Shown: positions 35,507 through 44,560 of the stretch, one piece after another | Numbering within the stretch: position 1 is the first letter of the stretch | Layout of the letters: each line of letters starts with the position of its first letter | From: Candidatus Fusobacterium pullicola | Lineage (GTDB): Bacteria > Fusobacteriota > Fusobacteriia > Fusobacteriales > Fusobacteriaceae | Assembly (NCBI GenBank): GCA_018883725.1 | Contig: JAHLFN010000076.1 | Span: forward strand, 35,510 to 99,509 | Direction of reading: 5' to 3' | DNA: 64,000 bases | The notes under the pieces: model-generated | Told to the model about the DNA's origin: nothing | What the model saw: only the letters and a program-made list of their open reading frames with translations | The model's database searches: none | Program-made: the position numbers and the translations under genes

Positions 35507-36128
35507 ATTTAATTTGTAATTCTTTAACTTTATCCACAATAGAGTCTGCTCCAACTATTTCACTGACAAGAGATATACACTGTGCTCCTTTAGCTATGAT
35601 ATTATCTATATTATGTGCTTTTATTCCTCCTATTGCTACAAAAGGGATTTTTAGATTTTTTGCTACATATTCCAAATACTCTATCCCTACTGGTGAAGTA
35701 TCTTTTGTAGTAGTTGGAAATATTGGCCCTACTCCTATATAGTCAATATTTAAATTTTTTTCCGCTTCTTTTGCTTGTTCTGGTGAATGAGTAGAAAGTC
35801 CAATTATTTTATTCTCTCCTATAATTTTTCTAATATCATCTGGATGCATATCCTCTTGTCCCACATGTACTCCATCTGCATCTACAAGAACTGCTATATC
35901 AACATTATCATTTACTATAAAAATTACTCCATTTCTTCTACACAGTTCTCTTATTTCTTTTACTTCTTCTATCTTTTCTCTTGTATTTTTTATTTTATCT
36001 CTGTATTGAATAATCTTTATTCCACCTTTTATCATCTCTTCAACACAAAGATAATTACTCTTTCCTTTTGAAAAATTATCTCCTGTTATTCCATATATTC
36101 CATTTGGAATCTCTATTCTATTCCGCAT
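35499..36128 (-). CDS. thiE: Thiamine-phosphate synthase
   Basis: 209-residue TIM barrel joining HMP-PP (from ThiC) and thiazole phosphate (from ThiG/ThiH) to thiamine phosphate. Landmarks: YRDKIKNTREK, FIVNDNVDIAVLVDADGVHVGQED, IGLSTHSPEQA, IGVGPIFPTTTK, AIGGI. Last gene of the operon, overlapping thiF by 11 bases. Confidence 0.96.
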   Translation of the reverse strand: MRNRIEIPNGIYGITGDNFSKGKSNYLCVEEMIKGGIKIIQYRDKIKNTREKIEEVKEIRELCRRNGVIFIVNDNVDIAVLVDADGVHVGQEDMHPDDIRKIIGENKIIGLSTHSPEQAKEAEKNLNIDYIGVGPIFPTTTKDTSPVGIEYLEYVAKNLKIPFVAIGGIKAHNIDNIIAKGAQCISLVSEIVGADSIVDKVKELQIKFL

Positions 36129-36654
36129 ACTCTAACTCCTTTAATATTATTTCCACTATTTTACTAGCTACTATATTTACTTTATGAGAATAGGTCTTAA
36201 ATTCTGATATATCACTTTTCATATCTCCTACTATATAAAGATTTTTCATTTTTTTTACTATTTGAATATTTGATGAATCTATTCCACCAATCCCGGATAC
36301 CATTATCAATATTTTTTTTCCATCAAATACTTCTTCTAATAATAGAGATTTAAATTCTTTTTTATCAAATCCATCAATAATAATATTACAATCTTTAAAA
36401 AAATTTTTTAAATTTTCTTTTCCAAATTTTATTATTTCACTTTCATAGCTACCTTGTGAGATTTTGGTAAGATTTTCTCTCAATACTTCAACTTTCTCTT
36501 TACCTACTTGTTCTTCAAAATAAAATTGTCTATTTAGATTAGAATTTTCTATAACATCAAAATCTCCAAACTTCAAATTTTTTACTCCACTTCTAACTAG
36601 ATGCATAGCAACATTTGAACCTATTCCTCCTACTCCAGCTATTCCTATTTTCAT
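36118..36654 (-). CDS. thiF: Sulfur carrier protein ThiS adenylyltransferase (short form)
   Basis: 178-residue E1-like enzyme with the nucleotide motif GIAGVGGIGSNVAMHL and the family's FDVIENSNLNRQFYF. It adenylates the ThiS C-terminal glycine before sulfur transfer. This is the short clostridial-type ThiF, without the zinc-binding C-terminal part. An in-frame ATG at 36669 lies within thiH; the ATG at 36654 overlaps the thiH stop (ATGA) behind GGGAG and is preferred. Confidence 0.9.
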   Translation of the reverse strand: MKIGIAGVGGIGSNVAMHLVRSGVKNLKFGDFDVIENSNLNRQFYFEEQVGKEKVEVLRENLTKISQGSYESEIIKFGKENLKNFFKDCNIIIDGFDKKEFKSLLLEEVFDGKKILIMVSGIGGIDSSNIQIVKKMKNLYIVGDMKSDISEFKTYSHKVNIVASKIVEIILKELEYAE

Positions 36655-37763
36655 TTCAATATCTCCCATTCTTTAAACTTTACTTCTAATCCTTTTTTTC
36701 TAATACTTTCTACTATATCTTTAACATCTCTATTATCTGTTATATCAAATTGAGGAGTAGATTGATTATTATGTGAATATCCTCCTACTTCTGTTTTAGA
36801 TCCAGCCGAAAATTTAGTAACTCCTAATTTTAAAAGATTATCTCTCATCATTGGAGTTTCTCTTGTTGATATAGTTATTCCAGCACTTGGTTGAAAAATT
36901 CTATTAGCTAGTATTATCTGTACAAAAGTAATATCATCAACTATATAACTATCCTTTAAATTTCCTTCAGCTTTATTGACTCTAGGAAAAGAAATACTAA
37001 ATTCACTATTTGGATAATTTTCTATTAAGTATTTTAAATGTAATCCAGTTTTAAAAGCATCACTCCTTATATCTCCTAATCCTAAAAGAGCACCTATTCC
37101 TATTGATCTTATACCTGCCTTTGCCCCTCTTTCTGGAGTAGCCAATCTATATTTAAAATCTTTCTTCTCTCCAGATAGATGTACTTCAGCATACCTATTC
37201 TCATCATAAGTCTCTTGATATACTGTAAGCCCATCTAATCCATTTTCAACTAAATATTTATAATCTTTTTCTTCTAAAGGCATTACTTCTATAGAAACTG
37301 ATGAAAAATATTTTTTTAATTTATCTATTGCACCTTTTAAATATTCTTTATCAACTAGCCCTTTCGCTTCCCCTGTTAAAAGTAGTATATTTTCTATTCC
37401 ACTTTTAGCTATCTCTTCCGCTTCCTTTTCTATCTCTTCAAATTTCATATGCCTTCTAACTATATGATTTTTCTTTGAAAAACCACAATATATGCAATTA
37501 CTTGTACAATAATTAGATACATAAATTGGAATATATAGACTTATTACATTTCCAAAATATTGTCTTGTAATTTTATAAGCTCTATATGCCATTTTTTCTA
37601 AAAATTTTTGAGCTTTGGGAGAGAGAAGATTTAAGTAATCATATATTGATAGCCTATCCTTCTCTATACTCACTAGTATTTCTTCTTCACTTACTAAATC
37701 AAAATATCTTTCAAAATCAAAATCTTTCCATTTTGTTAACTCATCATAATAGCTATAGCTCAT
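36651..37763 (-). CDS. thiH: 2-iminoacetate synthase (tyrosine lyase, radical SAM)
   Basis: 370-residue radical SAM enzyme that cleaves tyrosine to dehydroglycine for the thiazole ring; this is the oxygen-sensitive route used by anaerobes. Cluster cysteines lie in [10 protein letters not shown] (residues 86, 90, 93). [18 protein letters not shown] is also typical. The upstream frame from 37814 lies inside thiG; the ATG at 37763 ([12 protein letters not shown]) is the normal N-terminus. Confidence 0.95.
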   Translation of the reverse strand: MSYSYYDELTKWKDFDFERYFDLVSEEEILVSIEKDRLSIYDYLNLLSPKAQKFLEKMAYRAYKITRQYFGNVISLYIPIYVSNYCTSNCIYCGFSKKNHIVRRHMKFEEIEKEAEEIAKSGIENILLLTGEAKGLVDKEYLKGAIDKLKKYFSSVSIEVMPLEEKDYKYLVENGLDGLTVYQETYDENRYAEVHLSGEKKDFKYRLATPERGAKAGIRSIGIGALLGLGDIRSDAFKTGLHLKYLIENYPNSEFSISFPRVNKAEGNLKDSYIVDDITFVQIILANRIFQPSAGITISTRETPMMRDNLLKLGVTKFSAGSKTEVGGYSHNNQSTPQFDITDNRDVKDIVESIRKKGLEVKFKEWEILK

Positions 37764-38538
37764 TTTCTGTACCTTTAAATAAAAAATCTGTAAGTGGTGA
37801 AGATGCACTAGCATACCTTTTCTCTTCAGCTAATTGTGCTAAAAAAGCTTCTCTTCCAGCTTCAACAGCTAATGCAAAAGCCCTTCCCATTTTTATCGGA
37901 TCTTCTGCTATAGCAATAGCTGTATTTACTAATACTGCATCACATCCCATTTCCATAGCTAAAGCCGCATCTGATGGCTTTCCTATTCCAGCATCTACAA
38001 TTATAGGTACTCTATTATTCTCTAGTAACATTTCAATAAAAGGTTTACTTAATATTCCTCTATTTGAACCAATTGGGGAACCTAATGGCATAACTGCTGC
38101 TGCTCCAACATCTTCTAATTTTTTAGCTACTACTAAATCTGGCATAATATATGGTAAAACAATGAAACCTTCATTAGCTAAAATCTTGCTAGCTTTTATT
38201 GTTTCATTATTGTCTGGCATAAGATATTTACTATCATTTATTATCTCAATTTTTATAAACTCTCCACATCCTGCCTCTCTAGCTATTCTTGCTATTTTTA
38301 TTGCTTCTTCAGCTGTCCTTGCTCCCGATGTATTAGGTAGCAAAGTTATATTTTTTGGAATATAATTGAGTATATTCTCTTTAGGATTACGAAAATTTAT
38401 TCTTCTTAAAGCCATTGTTATAATTTGTGAACCACTACTTTCTAACATTGGAGTTATTAAATTTTTATTTGAAAATTTTCCTGTTCCTGTTAATAATCTA
38501 CTATTAAATTCTTTTCCTTTTAAAATTAACTTTTCCAT
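37753..38538 (-). CDS. thiG: Thiazole synthase
   Basis: 261-residue TIM barrel condensing DXP, dehydroglycine and ThiS-thiocarboxylate. Landmarks: [29 protein letters not shown] (Schiff-base lysine region), [32 protein letters not shown]. The longer frame from 38553 includes the GGAGG ribosome site, so the ATG at 38538 is the start. Confidence 0.95.
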   Translation of the reverse strand: MEKLILKGKEFNSRLLTGTGKFSNKNLITPMLESSGSQIITMALRRINFRNPKENILNYIPKNITLLPNTSGARTAEEAIKIARIAREAGCGEFIKIEIINDSKYLMPDNNETIKASKILANEGFIVLPYIMPDLVVAKKLEDVGAAAVMPLGSPIGSNRGILSKPFIEMLLENNRVPIIVDAGIGKPSDAALAMEMGCDAVLVNTAIAIAEDPIKMGRAFALAVEAGREAFLAQLAEEKRYASASSPLTDFLFKGTENEL

Positions 38539-38588
38539 CTTTTCCTCCAACAACTTTTTTATTTTGTCCTATATTATCAGTTATAAAA

Positions 38589-38804
38589 CTACCCTCCAGA
38601 AACGAAAGATAAAATTTCTAGGTGATAATTATTAGCTAATTTTTGAGTTTTCCATTCACTTTTTTTCACTATTTCATCATTTATAAGAATAACTGCCTCT
38701 GATAAATCTATTTTCCATTCTCTTGATAATTTAGCTAAAAATTCGTCAATAGTAAGATTCTCTTCAGCTAAAATATATTTTTCTCCATTTAAAATAATCT
38801 CCAC
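38589..38804 (-). CDS. thiS: Sulfur carrier protein ThiS
   Basis: 71-residue ubiquitin-like protein ending in the diagnostic Gly-Gly (LEILSFVSGG). The C-terminal glycine is adenylated by ThiF, then thiocarboxylated, and donates sulfur in ThiG. Lies 9 bases after thiC. Confidence 0.94.
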   Translation of the reverse strand: MEIILNGEKYILAEENLTIDEFLAKLSREWKIDLSEAVILINDEIVKKSEWKTQKLANNYHLEILSFVSGG

Positions 38805-38813
38805 TTTATCACC

Positions 38814-40091
38814 TTAATCTAATATTTCATTACATCTTTTCATTGGACATAAATCTCCACACATTGTACAAACTTCTTCTTCTATAGGTTTTGATGATTT
38901 TCTATACTCTTTTGCTTTTTCTGAATCAATACACTCCTCAAACATTCCATTCCAATTTAATTCTCCCCTATATTTACTCATTCTATTGTCCCATTCTTTT
39001 GCTCCTTTTATTCCCTTAGCTATATCTGCTGCGTGACCAGCTATTCTAGAAGCCATTATTCCCTCTTTCATATCTTCTAATGTTGGAAGTCTTAAATGTT
39101 CAGCTGGAGTTACATAACATAAAAAGTCTGCTCCATTTGCTGCTGCTATAGCTCCACCTATTGCTGCTGTTATATGATCATACCCAGGTGCTATATCTGT
39201 TACTAACGGTCCTAATACATAAAATGGAGCATTATGACAAAGTTTTTTTTCTATTTGCATATTAGTAACTATCTCATGTATAGGTATATGTCCTGGTCCT
39301 TCTATCATCACTTGTACATCTTTTTCCCATGCCCTCTTTGTCAATTCTCCTAAAATCAATAGTTCTTGTATCTGTGGAGCATCAGTTGAATCTGCTATAC
39401 TTCCTGGTCTTAATCCATCTCCTAAACTAAGTGTTACATCATATTTTCTACATATATCAAGTAATCTATCAAAATACTCATAAAAAGGATTTTCTCTATC
39501 ATTTAGTACCATCCACTGAAATAGTATTGAACCTCCTCTACTTACTATCTTTGTTAATCTTTTATTACTTTTTAATCTTTCTATACAAGTCTTAGTTAAA
39601 CCAGCATGAATAGTTAAAAAATCAATTCCATCTTCACAGTGCATCTCTACTACTTTAAATAGATCTTCTACACTCATATCTTTTATATTTTTCCCAAGTT
39701 TAGCTACAGCATCATACATTGGTACAGTTCCTAACATAACTGATGATTTTTTTACTAACTCTCTTCTAAATTTTTGTGTATCACCAAAAGTACTTAAATC
39801 CATTATAGCATCTGCTCCATACTCTATAGCTTTTTCTACTTTTTTCATTTCTCCATTATAATTACAACAATCTTCTGATACTCCTAAATTAACATTTATC
39901 TTAGTTCTAGTTCCTTCTCCAACTGCTCTTGGATATATACTCTTATGATTTTTATTAGCTGGAATTACAATACTTCCTTTTGCTATTCTATCTAACAATT
40001 CTTCTCTTTCTATCTTTTCATCTTTAGCTACAACCTCCATCTCTTTAGTAAATATTCCTTTTTTAGCTGCTTCCATTTGTGTTGAATACAT
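38814..40091 (-). CDS. thiC: Phosphomethylpyrimidine synthase
   Basis: 425-residue radical SAM enzyme converting aminoimidazole ribotide to HMP-P. Landmarks: [55 protein letters not shown] and the C-terminal cluster motif [13 protein letters not shown]. The in-frame TTG upstream (40109) overlaps the AGGAGG ribosome site; the ATG at 40091 is the start. First gene of the operon, behind the TPP riboswitch. Confidence 0.96.
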   Translation of the reverse strand: MYSTQMEAAKKGIFTKEMEVVAKDEKIEREELLDRIAKGSIVIPANKNHKSIYPRAVGEGTRTKINVNLGVSEDCCNYNGEMKKVEKAIEYGADAIMDLSTFGDTQKFRRELVKKSSVMLGTVPMYDAVAKLGKNIKDMSVEDLFKVVEMHCEDGIDFLTIHAGLTKTCIERLKSNKRLTKIVSRGGSILFQWMVLNDRENPFYEYFDRLLDICRKYDVTLSLGDGLRPGSIADSTDAPQIQELLILGELTKRAWEKDVQVMIEGPGHIPIHEIVTNMQIEKKLCHNAPFYVLGPLVTDIAPGYDHITAAIGGAIAAANGADFLCYVTPAEHLRLPTLEDMKEGIMASRIAGHAADIAKGIKGAKEWDNRMSKYRGELNWNGMFEECIDSEKAKEYRKSSKPIEEEVCTMCGDLCPMKRCNEILD

Positions 40092-40111
40092 ATCTCCTCC
40101 TAAATTCACAT

Positions 40112-40144
40112 AAAAAAATAGCTCTGTACCAATGTACAGAGCTA
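40112..40144 (-). terminator. TPP riboswitch terminator
   Basis: TAGCTCTGTAC (40119-40129) pairs perfectly with GTACAGAGCTA (40134-40144); U run at 40118-40112 on the minus strand. Confidence 0.85.
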
Positions 40145-40171
40145 TAAATTTAATAAATATAAAAATACCTA

Positions 40172-40262
40172 TAAAATATATTGCTTCCCTACGCTGGTAT
40201 TATCCATATCAGGTTCTAAGGGTCAAGATTACTCTTTCTCAGCCTACTGGCTCCCCTAGCAA
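40172..40262 (-). promoter_or_regulatory. TPP riboswitch (THI element)
   Basis: The minus strand reads the conserved CTGAGA (40242-40237), ACCCTTAGAACCTGAT and GGATAATACCAGCGTAGGGA, the Thi-box. With the terminator downstream it should turn thiC-thiE off at high thiamine pyrophosphate. Confidence 0.95.
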
Positions 40263-40290
40263 TTCATAAAAATATTCTTTTTCTATGCTG

Positions 40291-40319
40291 ATTATATACT
40301 TATTATTTTTATTTGTCAA
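40291..40319 (-). promoter_or_regulatory. Perfect consensus promoter of the thi operon
   Basis: On the minus strand TTGACA (40319-40314), 17-base spacer, TATAAT (40296-40291). It lies just past the stop of the NfnAB-type gene. Confidence 0.85.
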
Positions 40320-40329
40320 GTTTTTTATT

Positions 40330-42612
40330 TTATCTTTTATTCTTTCTTTTTTCACTAAGATATTTATTTATCTCAGCTGCGGCTTTCTTTCCAGCCTCCA
40401 TTGCCAATATTACTGTAGCAGCACCAGTTACTGCATCTCCTCCTGCAAAAATTCCCTCTCTAGAAGTTTTTCCATTTTCATCTGCCTCTATTCCTTTCCA
40501 TTTACTTGTTGCTAATCCCTTTGTTGTATCAGCAATCAATGGATTTGGAGATGTTCCTAACGACATAATTACTGTCTCACCTTCTAAAGTAAATTCACTT
40601 CCCTCTATTATAGAAAATTTTGCTCTTCCACTTTCATCTGGCTCTCCTAATTCCATTTTTACACACTTTATCTCTTTAACCCAGCCTTTTTCATCTCCAA
40701 GTATTTCAATTGGATTTACTAAAAACTTAAAATTTATTCCTTCCTCTTTTGCATGATGTATCTCCTCACGTCTAGCTGGTAGTTCTGCCTCTCCTCTTCT
40801 ATATAAAATAGTTACATCAGCTCCTAATCTTTTTGCCGTTCTAGCAGCATCCATAGCCACATTTCCACCACCTACAACAAAAACTCTTTTTCCTATTTTT
40901 ATTGGAGTATCGTAATCTTTTCTATTAGCTTTCATTAAATTTACCCTTGTTAAAAATTCATTTGCTGATATAACACCATTTAAATTCTCTCCTGGTATAT
41001 TCATAAATTTAGGTAAGCCTGCTCCACTTCCAATAAATACAGCTGAATATCCATCTCTATCCAATAACTCATCAACAGTAAATGTTCTTCCAACAAAGGT
41101 ATCAGTATGAACCTTAACTCCTAAAGAGTATAGTTTTTCAATCTCTTTATCTACTATCTCTTCCTTTGGAAGTCTAAACTCTGGTATTCCATAACTTAAA
41201 ACTCCACCTAATTTATGTAATGCCTCATAAATTGTTACATCATATCCTAATTTAGCTAAATCTCCTGCTGCAGTTAGCCCTGCTGGCCCTCCTCCGATTA
41301 TAGCTACTTTTTCCTCTTTTTTATCAGCTATTTCTACTTGAGTATTATTTCTAATAGCCCAGTCCCCAACAAATCTCTCTAATTTTCCAATAGATACAGG
41401 CTCTCCTTTTATTCCTAATATACATTTTCCTTCACATTGAGTTTCTTGAGGACAAACCCTTCCACAAATTGCTGGTAAACTAGAATATTTTGAAATAACT
41501 TTACTAGCTTCCGCTATATCTCCTCTTTTTATCTCTTGAATAAATCCTGGAATATCTATTGATACGGGACATCCTTTTACACATAGTGGATTTTTACAAT
41601 TTAAACATCTATTTGCTTCTAATTTAGCTTCCTCTAAATTATATCCATAGCACACCTCATAGAAGTTTTTATTTCTTTTATTTGGCTCTTGTTCTCTTGC
41701 TGGCACTCTACCTTTTATCTCAGATAAATCACTATGCATAGGGCATGAATCATTATGATGTGTTTCTCCATCTTCTATTTCTAAAATATTTCTTCCTTCA
41801 CTACTCTTATACATCATCTGTCTTCTCATTGCTTCATCATAATCCACTTTATCTCCATCAAATTCTGGACCATCTACACAAGCAAATTTAACTTTTCCAT
41901 CTATTGTAACCCTACAAGCTCCACACATTCCAGTTCCATCTACCATTAATGGATTTAGACTAACTGTATTCGCTATATTATATTCTCTACACTTTAATGA
42001 TGCAAACTTCATCATTATCATCGGACCAATTACTATTGCATGATCATACTCTTGATTTTCATTTTCTACTAATTTTTGTATCACATCAGTAACTCTACCA
42101 GCTACTCCATAACTTCCATCATCTGTACATACATACAGATTTTCTGCTACTTTTTTCATTTCCTCTTCTAATATCAGTATATCTTTACTTCTTACTCCAA
42201 TTATTACATCTACGGCTATTCCATTTTCTTTAAACCATTTAACCTGTGGATATACAGGTGCTGTTCCTACTCCTCCTGCTACAAAAAGATATTTTTTATT
42301 TTTTAGTTCTTCTAATGGAAGAGTTAAAAATTCACTTGGCTGTCCCAATGGTCCAACAACATCTTGAAAGAATTCTTCCTCATTGTAATTTGCCATTTTT
42401 TTAGTTCCTTCTCCAACAACCTGAAAAACTATTGCCACACTTCCTTTTTCTTTATCAAAATCACAAATTGTAAGTGGTATTCTTTCTGCTTTTTCATCAG
42501 TTTTTATAATCAAAAATTGCCCTGGTTTTGCTCCCATTGCTAACTCTCTTGCTTCTATATCCATATAGCAAATATCCTTAGTTAGCCATCTCTTACTTAA
42601 AATTTTATACAT
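40330..42612 (-). CDS. Fused NfnA-NfnB-type flavoenzyme (ferredoxin-NADP reductase alpha subunit plus GltD-like subunit)
   Basis: 760 residues. About 1-285 are a PyrK/NfnA-like reductase: FAD part with KPGQFLIIKTD, NAD-binding FVAGGVGTAPVYPQVK, and a [2Fe-2S] region GTGMCGACRV...FACVDGPEFD. About 310-760 are GltD/NfnB-like: cluster cysteines CLNCKNPLCVKGCP and CGRVCPQETQCEGKC, FAD motif IIGGGPAGLTAAGDLAKLGYDV, NADPH motif VVGGGNVAMDAARTAKRLGADV, and GIFAGGDAVTGAATV. NfnAB is an electron-bifurcating transhydrogenase (NADH, ferredoxin, NADPH) and is a heterodimer in its best-studied forms; here both parts are one chain. Confidence 0.9.
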   Translation of the reverse strand: MYKILSKRWLTKDICYMDIEARELAMGAKPGQFLIIKTDEKAERIPLTICDFDKEKGSVAIVFQVVGEGTKKMANYNEEEFFQDVVGPLGQPSEFLTLPLEELKNKKYLFVAGGVGTAPVYPQVKWFKENGIAVDVIIGVRSKDILILEEEMKKVAENLYVCTDDGSYGVAGRVTDVIQKLVENENQEYDHAIVIGPMIMMKFASLKCREYNIANTVSLNPLMVDGTGMCGACRVTIDGKVKFACVDGPEFDGDKVDYDEAMRRQMMYKSSEGRNILEIEDGETHHNDSCPMHSDLSEIKGRVPAREQEPNKRNKNFYEVCYGYNLEEAKLEANRCLNCKNPLCVKGCPVSIDIPGFIQEIKRGDIAEASKVISKYSSLPAICGRVCPQETQCEGKCILGIKGEPVSIGKLERFVGDWAIRNNTQVEIADKKEEKVAIIGGGPAGLTAAGDLAKLGYDVTIYEALHKLGGVLSYGIPEFRLPKEEIVDKEIEKLYSLGVKVHTDTFVGRTFTVDELLDRDGYSAVFIGSGAGLPKFMNIPGENLNGVISANEFLTRVNLMKANRKDYDTPIKIGKRVFVVGGGNVAMDAARTAKRLGADVTILYRRGEAELPARREEIHHAKEEGINFKFLVNPIEILGDEKGWVKEIKCVKMELGEPDESGRAKFSIIEGSEFTLEGETVIMSLGTSPNPLIADTTKGLATSKWKGIEADENGKTSREGIFAGGDAVTGAATVILAMEAGKKAAAEINKYLSEKRKNKR

Positions 42613-42639
42613 AAGATATCCCCCTATCTACATTCCACT

Positions 42640-43353
42640 TTATTTTAAAAGTTTTTCTATTTCAAAAAATAATTTTCCTATTTTTTCTTTTTTCTTTTCA
42701 TCTAATTCATCATATTTATTATTTATTCTTCTATATAAACTATCTATTCTTTCAAAGTTAAAACTATATGATACCTCTTCTTCTATCTTATCTTTTAATT
42801 CAATACTTTCATTATTTTTCTTAAGAATATCCAACACCTTTTTGTATGTTAAATCCTCACTTTTCTGTTCTAGCTCTAGTAAGATTTTATCCTGCTCTTT
42901 ATATAATTGCTCTATACTTCTTACAGGCAATATTGCAATTATCTGTTTTACAACATCTGATTTACTCTTTTTAAATAGCTCATATCTTTTTCTAAGTCTT
43001 AATGCTGTGTCTTTTTTATATCCATTAAATTCTAAGTATTTTAAGTATAAGCCTTCTGGACTCCCTTTTCTCCCTAATTCTTCAAAAACTTCTGTCAGGT
43101 TCTTTCCTAACATAATTATATTATTTCCTTGTATTTTTAACATCTCTAACGACTTATTTTTCAAATACTCTATTAATTCAATATCATTAGTTAAGGAGTT
43201 AAATACACTATCCTCTATTGAAAATATCTCTTTTATATCTTTTTTATTATTCTTTTCTCCCTTAATTATCGTAGGCTCTATCTTCTCTGATGTCTCTTTT
43301 GTCTTCTTTCTTTTTGCCATCATTGCCTGAAATCTTTCTTCTGCTGTACTCAT
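42640..43353 (-). CDS. DUF3102-like protein, probable partner of the ParA-type ATPase
   Basis: 237 residues, basic N-terminus (FQAMMAKRKKTKE). The central part (IIMLGKNLTEVFEELGRKGSPEG...FNGYKKDTALRLRKRYELF) resembles the DUF3102/HTH-type segment found in plasmid proteins next to ParA genes, where a helical DNA-binding domain follows 'IGknL.evke'. The C-terminus is predicted helical and charged. It follows the ParA gene by 13 bases, in the place of a ParB. No canonical ParB motif is seen, so the partition role is inferred from position. Confidence 0.6.
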   Translation of the reverse strand: MSTAEERFQAMMAKRKKTKETSEKIEPTIIKGEKNNKKDIKEIFSIEDSVFNSLTNDIELIEYLKNKSLEMLKIQGNNIIMLGKNLTEVFEELGRKGSPEGLYLKYLEFNGYKKDTALRLRKRYELFKKSKSDVVKQIIAILPVRSIEQLYKEQDKILLELEQKSEDLTYKKVLDILKKNNESIELKDKIEEEVSYSFNFERIDSLYRRINNKYDELDEKKKEKIGKLFFEIEKLLK

Positions 43354-43366
43354 TTATCCTCCTGCT

Positions 43367-44458
43367 CTACATCTCCATTATTATATCTAACAAGCTATTT
43401 TGAGCTTCCTCTACTGATTTTGATTTACTTTCCCATACAGTTTTCCCCTTTTTTACCAAACTTTCTATAATTGAAGTTTCCTTTATGGGCTCTGGGAAAA
43501 CCACATCTGTATCCTCTAACATCATTTTTAATTTATTTAAAATATCTTTTTGAGTAACAGTTGCTCTATACAGATTTACTAAAATAGCTTGTATTTTTTC
43601 TACTCCAGCTTCCTCTATAACATTAATTACTCCTTTAAGAGTTGGAATATCACAAAACGCTGGAATTATAATTTTATCTGAGCACTTTACAAATTCCGTA
43701 TCTATTTTCATAGTAGGTATACTATCTATTAATACATAATCATACTCTCTTTTTAAATGCTCTATGAAAAGAGGTAACTTCTCTAAAAATCTCTCTGTAA
43801 AGACTGAACTTTCAAGTGGTATAAAATCTAAATTTTTTCTTAGATTTATCTTGTCCCCTTTCCCTGTCATAACCCAACTTCTTAATCCTTTTTTTAATTC
43901 AACTCTCTCTTGCTTATCTTCTGGAATTGTAAAATCTATAATATTATTTTGAGAGTCTGATGTAAGTATCATTACTTTACTTCCTTTCATAGTAAGTCCA
44001 TGAGCTAATTGAACTGTTAAAAAAGTTTTTCCTATTCCACCTTTATTTACCTTTAAAGTATATACCTTTCCTACTCTCTCTTCTCTATCAATAGTAACAA
44101 ACTTATCTCCAATTGTTACAGTTACATCATTACTCTCTTTAGTTATTTTTAAAGTATCAACAACTCCAAATGGAATATTTAATTTAGCAACATAATAATC
44201 TTTATCCTTATATACTTTACTAAAATTTATATTTACGTTTTTTCTATATTTTAAAAGATTTCCATGAATATCCTTTTCCTCTATCTCTTCTTCACATCTA
44301 CCCTTAGTTAAAGTGATTATTCTATTTTCCATAGAAAATACTATTTCATTTTCCTCTTTACTAACATTTAAGGCTTCTGTTATATTCTTATCTACAGTAA
44401 GCACTGCATTATTAAAACTTCCATTTTTTTTATAAAATAGACCAACTTTTTTCTTCAT
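43367..44458 (-). CDS. ParA-family ATPase with two AbrB-like N-terminal repeats
   Basis: 363 residues. Residues 1-50 and 70-120 look like two swapped-hairpin AbrB/SpoVT-type units (ending ...EIVFSMENRIITLTK and ...DVTVTIGDKFVTIDR). From about 130 a ParA/MinD domain follows: deviant Walker A KVNKGGIGKTF, VMILTSDSQNN, DYVLIDSIPTM (Walker B), VNLYRATVTQKDIL. A TTG two codons earlier overlaps the GAGGAG ribosome site, so the ATG at 44458 is used. Likely a DNA-bound, self-regulating partition or positioning ATPase; a 13-bp-arm palindrome lies immediately upstream. Confidence 0.8.
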   Translation of the reverse strand: MKKKVGLFYKKNGSFNNAVLTVDKNITEALNVSKEENEIVFSMENRIITLTKGRCEEEIEEKDIHGNLLKYRKNVNINFSKVYKDKDYYVAKLNIPFGVVDTLKITKESNDVTVTIGDKFVTIDREERVGKVYTLKVNKGGIGKTFLTVQLAHGLTMKGSKVMILTSDSQNNIIDFTIPEDKQERVELKKGLRSWVMTGKGDKINLRKNLDFIPLESSVFTERFLEKLPLFIEHLKREYDYVLIDSIPTMKIDTEFVKCSDKIIIPAFCDIPTLKGVINVIEEAGVEKIQAILVNLYRATVTQKDILNKLKMMLEDTDVVFPEPIKETSIIESLVKKGKTVWESKSKSVEEAQNSLLDIIMEM

Positions 44459-44477
44459 TTGCAACTCCTCTATAAAA

Positions 44478-44505
44478 AACTAAGTCGCATGAATGCGACT
44501 TAGTT
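44478..44505. repeat. 28-base palindrome upstream of the ParA gene (terminator, operator or parS-like)
   Basis: AACTAAGTCGCAT (44478-44490) and ATGCGACTTAGTT (44493-44505) are perfect inverted arms with a 2-base centre. On the minus strand the hairpin runs into TTTTTT, so it is at least the P-type ATPase terminator; T's also follow on the plus strand. It also lies in the 5' leader of the ParA gene, between a promoter at 44522-44550 and the ribosome site. Confidence 0.75.
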
Positions 44506-44521
44506 AGTTTTTGTTATAGAT

Positions 44522-44550
44522 ATTTTAACACATTTTTGGTATGATTTCAA
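44522..44550 (-). promoter_or_regulatory. Probable promoter of the ParA gene
   Basis: On the minus strand TTGAAA (44550-44545), 17-base spacer, TAAAAT (44527-44522). Its transcript would meet the palindrome within about ten bases. Confidence 0.5.
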
Positions 44551-44560
44551 CTATTTTATA

